DNA from: Clostridia bacterium
GTDB lineage: Bacteria > Bacillota > Clostridia > Oscillospirales > CAG-272
Reading direction: 5' to 3'
DNA: 11,207 nucleotides
Assembly (NCBI GenBank): GCA_900763885.1
Contig: CAAFLY010000114.1
Location: 1-11,207, forward strand
Shown: positions 1 through 7,600 of the stretch, one piece after another
How positions within the stretch are numbered: position 1 is the stretch's first letter
Layout of the letters: every line of letters starts with the position of its first letter
Translations under genes and position numbers: made by a program
Notes under the pieces: model-generated
Databases searched by the model: none
Seen by the model: the letters and a program-made list of their open reading frames with translations, nothing else
Told to the model about the DNA's origin: nothing

Positions 1-47
1 CACGGATTGTCCATAATATGAGAACCAAAAAGTCCGGTGCGGCATAG

Positions 48-96
48 AAAAATGTGTGACGATCCTGCATGGTTTTTGCAGTTGTCACACATTTTC
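48..96 (-). terminator. Hairpin terminator candidate after the solute-binding protein gene
   Basis: A 12-base perfect inverted repeat (AAAATGTGTGAC at 49-60, GTCACACATTTT at 84-95) encloses a second 5-base stem (CTGCA at 65-69 with TGCAG at 77-81). Read on the minus strand, the stem ends in a run of five U, as in an intrinsic terminator. It begins about 70 bases after the stop of the solute-binding protein gene. A run of U also follows on the plus strand, so it may work in both directions. The rest of bases 1-166 shows no gene or other clear signal. Confidence 0.6.
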
Positions 97-166
97 ATTT
101 TCTATACAGAATTGTATTCGCTTTTACGCCGGATCTCTATAAGGAATCAAAGTCCGGCAGAGTACA

Positions 167-1675
167 TCACTGCTGCATCTTTGCTTCGTTTTCGGCGATG
201 GAAGCGGTCAGACCTTTCAGTTCATCCATTGCGGAATCCTTGATGGCTGCCCAGGAGGAAGAAAACTCCATCGTACCGAATTTGTAGGTGAACAGGTTGT
301 CAAGCATATCGCGAACATTGCTGCTGGAGAGTGTGGAGACAAGCTCAAAGGAAACGTTGTCGAAAATATCGTGGACGATCTTCGCGGATTCCTCATCGCG
401 GGTGCTCTTCAACTGAATTACATTGTCGAATACGGCGGGACGTACATATTCATGACCATATGCCGCCATACCGTCGATGACCATACCGACCATTTCCCGA
501 TCCGCACCCGTTACCGTGATCGGCACGTACGGACAATAGGTGACCCACGGCTGACCGTAGGAGATGTATTCCGCCTGGTTTTCGTCCTCCTTCGGCATCG
601 GCAGGATACCGAAATCGTAGTCAACCTCGCGGTATTCGGTCAGAGTGAAGGTACAGGGATTCTGGAAGAGCGTTCTGCCTTCGTTCAGCAGCGTGGAAAT
701 TTCTGCACTGCCCAGGTCACGCGTTACGCTCGGGTCTGCATAATACTTGAGGATCCGTTCAAAGAGGTTGACAACATCCTCGTTTTCGATGGTATACTGC
801 AGTTCACCGTTTACGGTCTTGATAACATTCTTGCCGGCGCCGACCCATAGTGCATTGGCGGTCAGTACCTCATATACCATGCCGTACTGGTCGCTTGTGT
901 CGTATTTCCCGTCGCCGTTCAGATCGACCAACGCACCCTGTGCGAGATTGAACATCTTGTCGATCGTCCAGGTGCCGTCGTGTACCGCGTCATACAGGTT
1001 TTCGATCCCCATATCCTCCGCAAGATCCTTGTTGAACATGATGACATATACGGAGCCGTAGAAACGCGGAGAGACTGCCCCGGTCGGGAAGTATACGCTT
1101 TCTCCGATGGTCATCGCTTCGTTTGCCGCCTGATTCCAGTAGGGCTTATCGAGCTGCACGTTTTCCACAAAGTTCATCGGATAGACAAGACCATTCAGCA
1201 TCAGGTATCCGCCGTAGGACGCGATGTCCCCGAAGGAGACCTCCAGACCGGTATCGCCGGACAGAACGAGCTTCTGGAGTGCTGTGGCGTCACGTGTTTC
1301 ATTGATGGTGTTCTGCATGACGATGTTGTACTGCTGCTCCAGATAGCGGTCGCGGTTGTACAGTGCGTCGTTGACGACCTCACCGGTCAGCTCCTCGGCG
1401 ATATTGATCGTGGTCGCGGAAGTGATCCCGGCAAGAGAGTTGGCGGATTCCAGGCGGAATTCCCGTCCGCCGTAGTCGGCTTTCGGCAGATTGGCAACGA
1501 AATTCTCCTCCTCCGTATCGGCAGAGGTTTCGGTGCCTGCATCTGTGGTGTCACTGGTGGTTGTATCGGTCGTGCCGGAGGTGTCCTCTGTCGTTCCGGG
1601 ACCTGATTTGCTGCACGCCACGGTGCTGGACAGGAGAATGGCGGCAAGCAGCATGGCAAACAGTTTTTTCTTCAT
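167..1675 (-). CDS. Lipoprotein extracellular solute-binding protein of an ABC transporter (sugar type)
   Basis: This 502-residue protein is probably the membrane-tethered binding subunit of a carbohydrate ABC importer. I chose the ATG at 1675 because AAAGGAG lies just upstream (1684-1690) and the protein then begins with a lipoprotein signal: MKKK, a hydrophobic stretch, and a lipobox-like TVAC with Cys21 as the lipid-anchored residue. An upstream in-frame ATG (1798) lies inside the preceding terminator and is unlikely. Residues 22-60 are a Ser/Thr/Asp/Glu-rich linker. The rest has the look of family 1-like solute-binding proteins from Clostridia, including a calcium-loop-like segment at 251-262 (DLNGDGKYDTSD) that is common in such proteins. 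No permease or ATPase gene lies beside it: the gene stands alone between a promoter and a hairpin. The substrate cannot be told from sequence. Confidence 0.85.
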   Translation of the reverse strand: MKKKLFAMLLAAILLSSTVACSKSGPGTTEDTSGTTDTTTSDTTDAGTETSADTEEENFVANLPKADYGGREFRLESANSLAGITSATTINIAEELTGEVVNDALYNRDRYLEQQYNIVMQNTINETRDATALQKLVLSGDTGLEVSFGDIASYGGYLMLNGLVYPMNFVENVQLDKPYWNQAANEAMTIGESVYFPTGAVSPRFYGSVYVIMFNKDLAEDMGIENLYDAVHDGTWTIDKMFNLAQGALVDLNGDGKYDTSDQYGMVYEVLTANALWVGAGKNVIKTVNGELQYTIENEDVVNLFERILKYYADPSVTRDLGSAEISTLLNEGRTLFQNPCTFTLTEYREVDYDFGILPMPKEDENQAEYISYGQPWVTYCPYVPITVTGADREMVGMVIDGMAAYGHEYVRPAVFDNVIQLKSTRDEESAKIVHDIFDNVSFELVSTLSSSNVRDMLDNLFTYKFGTMEFSSSWAAIKDSAMDELKGLTASIAENEAKMQQ

Positions 1676-1717
1676 GATGGTTGCTCCTTTGATGTGATGC
1701 TTTTTTGCATGGAGATA

Positions 1718-1746
1718 AGTATAGCATATCCCCGTGTGAAATTCTA
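1718..1746 (-). promoter_or_regulatory. Extended -10 promoter of the solute-binding protein gene
   Basis: On the minus strand, TATACT (1718-1723) is preceded by TGC, which gives the extended -10 form. A 17-base spacer follows, then a poor -35 match (TAGAAT, 1741-1746). It sits between the ricT terminator and the gene, leaving a leader of roughly 35-40 bases that carries the ribosome site. Confidence 0.65.
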
Positions 1747-1758
1747 TGACATAAATGT

Positions 1759-1810
1759 GAAAAGCGCGGACGATAGGGGAGAGAATTTTCTCCATCATCC
1801 TGCGCTTTTT
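1759..1810 (-). terminator. Terminator of the holB-ricT operon
   Basis: About 37 bases after the ricT stop, the minus-strand RNA can fold AAAAAGCGC against GCGCTTTTT (roughly 1759-1767 with 1802-1810). The stem continues through an A bulge into GGATGAT paired with ATCGTCC-type sequence, and ends in a U run. Mismatches that would be C/A on the plus strand become G-U pairs on the minus strand (1771/1797, 1775/1793). This points to the minus-strand RNA as the functional form. It also insulates the downstream promoter. Confidence 0.8.
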
Positions 1811-1846
1811 GCATCAGTCGTACACTTTTTGTTTGCTTTGCGGAAT

Positions 1847-2725
1847 TTATCCGTTCTTTTTCTGTATAACAACGTCGTCTCTGTGGTATGCTTTGATCGA
1901 ATCGCTGCTGCCGCCGAAGCGCACCTTGATGTATCCGGTCAGAGGACTGGTTTCGCAGACCGTGCCGATCCCGTCCGGCGTCTTGACCACAGAATCGACA
2001 GGCGGCGTGCGGCGGATCTCCTCCTCATAAGTCTCGTGCTCATAGCGGAGACAGCACATCAGTCTGCCGCAGGTGCCGGAGATCTTCGAGGAATTGAGGG
2101 ACAGATTCTGCTCCTTTGCCATCTTGATGGAGACCTGCATGAAGTCGGAGAGAAATGTCGCGCAGCAGAACGGTCGCCCACATACGCCCAGTCCGCCGAG
2201 CATCTTCGCTTCATCCCGGATGCCGATCTGGCGCAGCTCGATCCGTGTGCGGAAAACGGAGGCGAGATCCTTCACCAGCTCCCGGAAATCGACGCGAACC
2301 TCTGCGGAAAAATAGAAGAGGAGCTTGCTGTTGTCAAAGGTGTATTCCGCCTCGATGAGCTTCATGTCCAGCCCATGGTCGCGGATCTTCTGCTGACAGA
2401 TGGCAAACGCTTCCGATTCGAGCTTCTTGTTTGTCTCGTACCGTTCCCGATCCGCATCCGTGGCGATCCGTACCAGGGGGCGCAGCGGCGGGACGATTTT
2501 TGTGGCGGGAACCATCTGATTGCCGGATGCAACGAAGCCATATTCGATTCCCCGCGCGGTTTCCACAATCACGCAGTCGCCCTCCTGCACAACGGCATCG
2601 CCCGGCGCGAAATAATAGACCTTTCCCGCATCCTTGAAGCGGACGCCGACGATCTCGACCTCTTCCGGCTGTTCCGGCACGTTCTGTACTGCGTCCGGCA
2701 AGCCGCTTTCTATATTGTTGTTCAT
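1847..2725 (-). CDS. ricT: RicT (YaaT), PSP1-domain regulator of RNA processing and sporulation
   Basis: This 292-residue protein matches the PSP1/YaaT family. The diagnostic parts are GLGVCGRPFCC at residues 178-188 and GTCGRLMCCLRYEHE at 217-231, giving Cys182, 187, 188, 219, 224 and 225. In B. subtilis, RicT works with RicA (YmcA) and RicF (YlbF) in a cytoplasmic complex carrying Fe-S clusters. That complex helps RNase Y mature transcripts and promotes sporulation, competence and biofilm formation. Conserved RicT cysteines take part in cluster binding there, and the full set appears kept here. The ATG at 2725 has AAAGGA about 11 bases upstream, and the gene follows holB after only 27 bases, so both are likely co-transcribed. 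The holB-ricT order is the same as in B. subtilis. RicA and RicF are not in this window. Confidence 0.93.
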   Translation of the reverse strand: MNNNIESGLPDAVQNVPEQPEEVEIVGVRFKDAGKVYYFAPGDAVVQEGDCVIVETARGIEYGFVASGNQMVPATKIVPPLRPLVRIATDADRERYETNKKLESEAFAICQQKIRDHGLDMKLIEAEYTFDNSKLLFYFSAEVRVDFRELVKDLASVFRTRIELRQIGIRDEAKMLGGLGVCGRPFCCATFLSDFMQVSIKMAKEQNLSLNSSKISGTCGRLMCCLRYEHETYEEEIRRTPPVDSVVKTPDGIGTVCETSPLTGYIKVRFGGSSDSIKAYHRDDVVIQKKNG

Positions 2726-2752
2726 ATCTATGAAAATCCTTTCTGATAAAGG

Positions 2753-3775
2753 TTACTGTTTCTTGGCGGTGAGAAGAAAATAGCTCATCACCGGAACCAT
2801 CGCGCCGTTGGCAAGGAGCTTTGTGATGGCAGCTCCTGCCAGATCATATAGCGCGACGAGCCGATTGACCGATACCTTTTGGGCAGCGCGGATCACGTTT
2901 TCTGTCCCGATGAAGTAGAGTGGCGGCAGAGTGGTATCCCGTTTTCGCACGATCAGATCCCGGACGGCAGTCTGGAAGCCGTAGAGTGCACCGACGAGGG
3001 TCTCTCTGGATTTGGGCATTTCCCGGATCGGTACGGCGATTCCCTCCGCGAGCCGTTTGCAGAATACGAAATCGAGAAGCTGCATGGTGTACGCGCGCTG
3101 ACGGAGCGGTTCCGCCTTGGTGGGATCGGTGGTGAGGAGCGTTTTTGCCTGCCCAAGCGCGCCGAAGGAAGCAATCGCGGCGGCGGTGAAGCGATCGGGA
3201 TCCGTTTTTTCGATGCGCGCGCATTCCTTGTCCTCCCGCAGATACGCCTCCACGGTCGCCCGGTCGAACAACGCCATGGGGAGAACAGGCGCACGGCTGC
3301 GGATCGTTTCGAGCAGTGCGGCGGGATCGGTGGTGAGTAAGAGAAAGGTCACAAATTCCGGCGGCTCCTCTAAGGAAAGCAGCAGCGCGTTCTGTGCCGA
3401 AGGCGTCATGGTCTGCGCATCCTCGATGATGTAGAATTTGCAGTCCCCGTCGTTCGGTGTGATGTACAATTCCTCCTTGACGGTACGGATCTGTTCCACA
3501 CCGATCGTGGCGCGATCCTCCCGACGGATAAAGCGAACGTCCGCGGAAATATCGGTGAGAATTTTGTGGCACTGGCTGCATTTTCCGCAGGGCAGATCCC
3601 CATTCCGATCGGTACAGGCGATCGCGGCGCAGATCTGACGGGCTGCCGTATGCTTGCCGCTGCCGGTGGGGCCGGACAAAATATACGCGTGTGCCGCTTT
3701 ACCGGCTCGAATGTCCGCGCCGAGCGTATCCTTCAATTCCTTGTTGCCGCGCAGACCGGGGAAGATCTCTGCCAT
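2753..3775 (-). CDS. holB: DNA polymerase III subunit delta prime
   Basis: This is the clamp-loader subunit that helps open and place the sliding clamp at the replication fork; it has 340 residues. Visible motifs are Walker A GPTGSGKHT (35-43), a zinc site with spacing C-X8-C-X2-C-X2-C (Cys54, 63, 66, 69), a Walker B region FYIIEDAQ (114-121), and the sensor-like stretch around TIRSRAP (158-164). The family usually has SRC at the last site. Here the Cys is Ala, but the functionally important Arg161 is kept. I chose the ATG at 3775 because AAAGGA sits 11 bases upstream. A GTG at 3784 would leave only 2 bases to that site. The gene is first in an operon with ricT. The tmk gene, which precedes holB in B. 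subtilis, is not upstream here. Confidence 0.93.
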   Translation of the reverse strand: MAEIFPGLRGNKELKDTLGADIRAGKAAHAYILSGPTGSGKHTAARQICAAIACTDRNGDLPCGKCSQCHKILTDISADVRFIRREDRATIGVEQIRTVKEELYITPNDGDCKFYIIEDAQTMTPSAQNALLLSLEEPPEFVTFLLLTTDPAALLETIRSRAPVLPMALFDRATVEAYLREDKECARIEKTDPDRFTAAAIASFGALGQAKTLLTTDPTKAEPLRQRAYTMQLLDFVFCKRLAEGIAVPIREMPKSRETLVGALYGFQTAVRDLIVRKRDTTLPPLYFIGTENVIRAAQKVSVNRLVALYDLAGAAITKLLANGAMVPVMSYFLLTAKKQ

Positions 3776-3824
3776 GGGGCGCACCGTCCTTTCTCTCTGT
3801 CTCTCTATGGAAATGTACTATTTT

Positions 3825-3853
3825 ATTATAGCATATCCCGCACGGTCTGTCAA
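3825..3853 (-). promoter_or_regulatory. Perfect-consensus vegetative promoter of holB-ricT
   Basis: On the minus strand, TTGACA (3848-3853) and TATAAT (3825-3830) are separated by exactly 17 bases, and a TG lies one base before the -10 box. All twelve consensus positions match. Transcription would start near 3818, about 40 bases before the holB ATG. A strong constitutive promoter suits a replication gene. Confidence 0.9.
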
Positions 3854-3904
3854 ATCCATTTCCCACGCATTTTGTGAATTTGTTTGTATCCGGGGAGGCT
3901 GCCT

Positions 3905-4699
3905 GTGAAAAAGTATCTGTTTTGTTTCGCCGCGGGGTATTGCGCGCTCTTTCTTGCCATTTTGTGCTTCTGGCAGGGAAAGGAGATCCGGTTTCTCACG
4001 GACAGGCGGCGCACGGAATACCAGATCCTCGCCGAAGCGGAGGTGGACCGGGCGATTTTGTCCTATGAGGCGGGAGCAGAGCTGCCCGAGGTATATCACG
4101 CGCTCCGGTCGGCGGCGGAATATTATGCCATGACCACGGACGGCGACTGTCAGTCCTTCGGCGCGTCGGTCACGGACATCGGCGCACGGTATCTGGAGGA
4201 CGGCGCGATACCGGACACGGATCGTCTTTGGCTTCGAAAACTGGCGGCAGGAGAGGCGGAGGTACAGACCGCGCCGTCGACGGCAGACGCGAATACCGTG
4301 GCGGGATCCCAGCCGGTCACAGAATCGGTGCGGCGGTGTCGGGAACGGGCGGAGGAGATCGTCGGTGTGCGCGGGATCTGTCGGCAGGTCTGGGTCGAGC
4401 GCGGCGGGGATGTGGTGCTGTTCTATTTCGACAACGGCTATATCCGGCTCCGTCTGCGGGACGCGCTTCCGATAGAATGGGCGTTTTCCTATCCGAGCAC
4501 GAAGAAAACGGTACACACAGAGGCGGAATGCAGACAAAAAGCCGCGCGGTGCGTTCCGCAGATCACACTGACGATCCGGGATGCCCGCGCGGCAGAGGAG
4601 GGGTATTGGATGCACTTTTCCGGGAAGATGGGGCGCGGCAAACTGTTCATCCGGGAATCGGACGGCAGGGTCACCACATTTCTCACCGACCCTTTGTGA
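3905..4699 (+). CDS. Membrane-anchored protein of unknown function, possibly with YpeB/PepSY-like domains
   Basis: I do not firmly recognise this 264-residue protein. The GTG at 3905 is the preferred start because GGGGAGG (3892-3898) lies 6 bases upstream; an in-frame TTG at 3884 lies before that site. Residues 5-24 form one membrane helix after VKK, then Lys/Arg-rich sequence, so most of the chain should lie outside the membrane. Residues 35-118 look helical and charged. A Thr/Ala/Ser-rich linker is at 119-138. Two C-terminal stretches, 141-193 and 205-260, each start with a similar helix (RRCRERAEEIV, AECRQKAARCV) followed by a beta-rich segment, suggesting a duplicated PepSY-like fold. A membrane helix, helical region and PepSY-like repeats is the layout of the germination protein YpeB, but this protein is much shorter and no sleB is nearby. 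That link is inference. I see no clear promoter; the gene is divergent from holB. Confidence 0.7.
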   Translation: MKKYLFCFAAGYCALFLAILCFWQGKEIRFLTDRRRTEYQILAEAEVDRAILSYEAGAELPEVYHALRSAAEYYAMTTDGDCQSFGASVTDIGARYLEDGAIPDTDRLWLRKLAAGEAEVQTAPSTADANTVAGSQPVTESVRRCRERAEEIVGVRGICRQVWVERGGDVVLFYFDNGYIRLRLRDALPIEWAFSYPSTKKTVHTEAECRQKAARCVPQITLTIRDARAAEEGYWMHFSGKMGRGKLFIRESDGRVTTFLTDPL

Positions 4700-7600
4700 T
4701 TATGAAACCGTGACCGCGAACGCCTCCGTATCCGTGCCGAGAAAGAGTATATAGGCGACGGTCAGCGAGCCTTCTGCCGGAACCGTAATACTCCCGGTGA
4801 TCGTTATGGTATCCGCGCCGTCAAAGGAGGCGGTCACACCGGGCAAAGAGGAGCCGGTATCCGCGCAGGATATACTGCCGGGATCAAACCGGATCGTCGC
4901 GGTAAACGAGACGGCGGCATCCGTCTTTTCCGCGTTGGTGAACACGAGTGTCGGCATGAAGGAGATGGAGGTCTGATTGATGATCGGCGTGCTGTAGGCA
5001 AGGGGACCGATTGTGTTCTCGGTCTGCGTGTCGTCCGTCACCGTGATGGTACAGATCGCAGTATCCGCACCGCAGGTGAAGGTCAGCACACATTTGCCGG
5101 GATGGACGCCCGTGATCTGCAGGCCGTTTTTCGTCTGCGCTATGTCCACCCGATGCGCACCCTCCACGGTATAACGGATTTCCTCACTGGCATTGGGTAC
5201 GTCAATGGTCAGCTCTGCGCTTTTCCCGACCGCGATGGAGAGCGTTTCGGCGGATAAACGGAGTCCGGAGCCCGCGGCACGTACCGTTACATCGATCTCC
5301 ACGCTCTTTTGTTCAAACTGGAAGCGTACCGTGGTGGGACCGGCTGTGCGGAAATCATACGACGCGGAGAATCCGTCCGTCAGCTTTTTCGTGGAGCCGT
5401 CGGAATAGGTCGCGAGCAGCACCAGACCTGTCGGATCAAAGCTCTCACCGACGGTGTATTCCGTTTTCTGCGGCATGGTCAATACAGACAGCGAGAGGAG
5501 CGTGCGTTCTTCCTTTGTTTCTGTTTCCCTGGCACGGACCGTGACCGCGAACGTGACTGTTTTGCCGCCGTAGGTGACGGTCACCGTGGACGCGCCCTCC
5601 TTTGTGAGATCGCACGAGGTCGACCAGCCGGAGGTGATCGTCGTGGTGGAGCCGTCCGTGTAATTGGCGCGCAGCTGCATCCCCGTGGTGTTGAGCGATT
5701 CGCCGACCACATAATCCGTTTTGTTCGGCAGCTTGGCGAGATCGAGGGAGCGGACCTTCTTTTCCTCCACCTTGACCGTGTACTGGACGGAAAGACCCTC
5801 CACCGTCACCTGCACCGTCACATTGCCGGTCTTGGTGAGATCCGCTTTGACGCTGAAGCCGCTTTGGAATACCTTTTTCGTGCCGTTGCCATAAGTCACT
5901 TCCACGGACAACCCGGTGGTGTCGAGGGTATCGCCGGGCGCGTAGGTCGTTTTTTGCGGCAGGGTCTTGATCGTCGCCTTTTGCGCGGTGGTATCGACAA
6001 CCTCCACGGCAAACGACGCTTTTCTGCCCTCATAGGAGATCGCGACCGTCTGCCGACCCGCCTTGGAGAAGTCGTATTCCGTCGCGTACCCGGAGGCAAT
6101 CGCCTGTTCGGTGCCGTCCGCGTAGGTCGCCATGACGATCATCCCGGATACGTTGAGCTTGTCGCCGACACTGTAGGTCAGCTTGGCAGGCTTTTTGTCG
6201 ATCCGGATGGAGGTGACGGACGGTTTGCCGAGACTGACGATGAGCGTGACGCGGGATCCCTCGGTGAAGTGGTAGCTGTCCGCGTCGCTGTATCCGGTGT
6301 AACGGATCTTGGAAACGCGTCCCTTGGCGATCGTCTGGCTGTATTCCGTCTCCACGGTACAGGTCAGTCCCTTGCCCGTGAGGAGTTTTTTCGTATCCGC
6401 CTCGGTCGTGATCGACTTCTTCGGGATCGTCACATACGCCTTTTCCTTCTCCGCCTCTGTCAGCGTGATCCGGAGGAGGACGATCGTGCCGTCCGCGTTT
6501 TCGCCGCTTACCACACATTCTCCGGGTGTGTTGCCGACGAGATTGTCCCCGGTCAGCGTGGCGTCTCCCGCGCGCACGGACCATACATACGTCCCGCCCT
6601 CCGTCAGTCCGGAGAGAGAGAGCTTTTCGCCGCACATCGATTCCGCACGGATCGGTTCACGGGTGGGATAGGTCACGGTAAACGGCAGCGCGGCGGTGGA
6701 TCCGCCATAAGACGCGGTGACGACGGCGTGTCCGCTGCGTAGAGCCATGACCTCACCGGTGTCGGAGATCGCGACGGTGTGCGGATCGCTCGAGTGGAAC
6801 GTGATGGAGCCGCTTTCGGAGATGCCCTCCCACTCCGGCGTGACCTGTTCTCCGGGAGAGAGCGAGAAGGTGGCGGCGGCGGTGCAAAAGGTCGCTCCGG
6901 CTGTCCATTCGCCGTCTCCGCTGACCGACAGAGCGACCGTTTCTCCGTAATCGGCAGTCGATCCGGCGGCAGGGGTCTGGATGGCGACCAGTCCCTCGGC
7001 GATCCCGCTGTGCAGCTCATACCGGACCGTGAACGACAATCCTTTCTCGTACAGCGCGTTTTCCGCTTCGGACAGCGTCATGTAGGTCACATCCGGCACA
7101 GAGGTTTTCTCCGCGCCCAGACTGACGACCACGTAGCACACGCCGCCCGCGATCTTCTCGCCGGCTGTCGGATACTGCGCGACGATCTCCCCGGCAGGTG
7201 CGGTATCCGAATAGATCCGGTCGGTGATGAGGCAGGCAAAATCCCCGGCCGTCCGGCTGTACGGCTTGCCGATGAGGGAGGGTACCGCGGCGGATTTGTC
7301 CGATTTTTCGCTGTTGCGCGCGATTTTCAGGGAAATATCGGCAGCACCCCGTTCTGTACCCGCGGCGGGAGACTGTTCAAAGACCATGCCGTCCGGATAT
7401 TCCGTGGTATCGACATAGGTGCGCTGCAGATTCCCGGTCACAAATCCGGTGCTGTTCTGATACGGCGTTTTCGCGAAGAGAGACTGCGCGCCGCTCTCGG
7501 TCATGCCTACAAAATCCGGCACTGCGTAGGTCGGAATCTCGCCGTTGACGGTCACATCGAACCCGTTTCCGTTCGCCGTTTCCGCCACGATCATCCCGGC

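Noticed and set aside
29..157. The repeated short string AAAGTCCGG near 29-37 and 149-157.
   Set aside because: Nine bases repeated once in a short gap is too little to call a repeat or attachment site.
980..2746. Long plus-strand frames (208 and 350 codons) opposite the solute-binding protein gene and ricT.
   Set aside because: They are antisense shadows of confidently identified genes; no ribosome site or domain supports them.
2753..3784. A GTG start at 3784 for holB.
   Set aside because: It leaves only 2 bases to the AAAGGA site; the ATG at 3775 has workable spacing and gives the usual family N-terminus.
3818..4615. A 265-codon minus-strand frame opposite the unrecognised membrane protein.
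   Set aside because: It overlaps the holB promoter, is rich in Arg/Pro/His as shadow frames usually are, and has no ribosome site. The plus-strand frame has a good ribosome site and a membrane helix.
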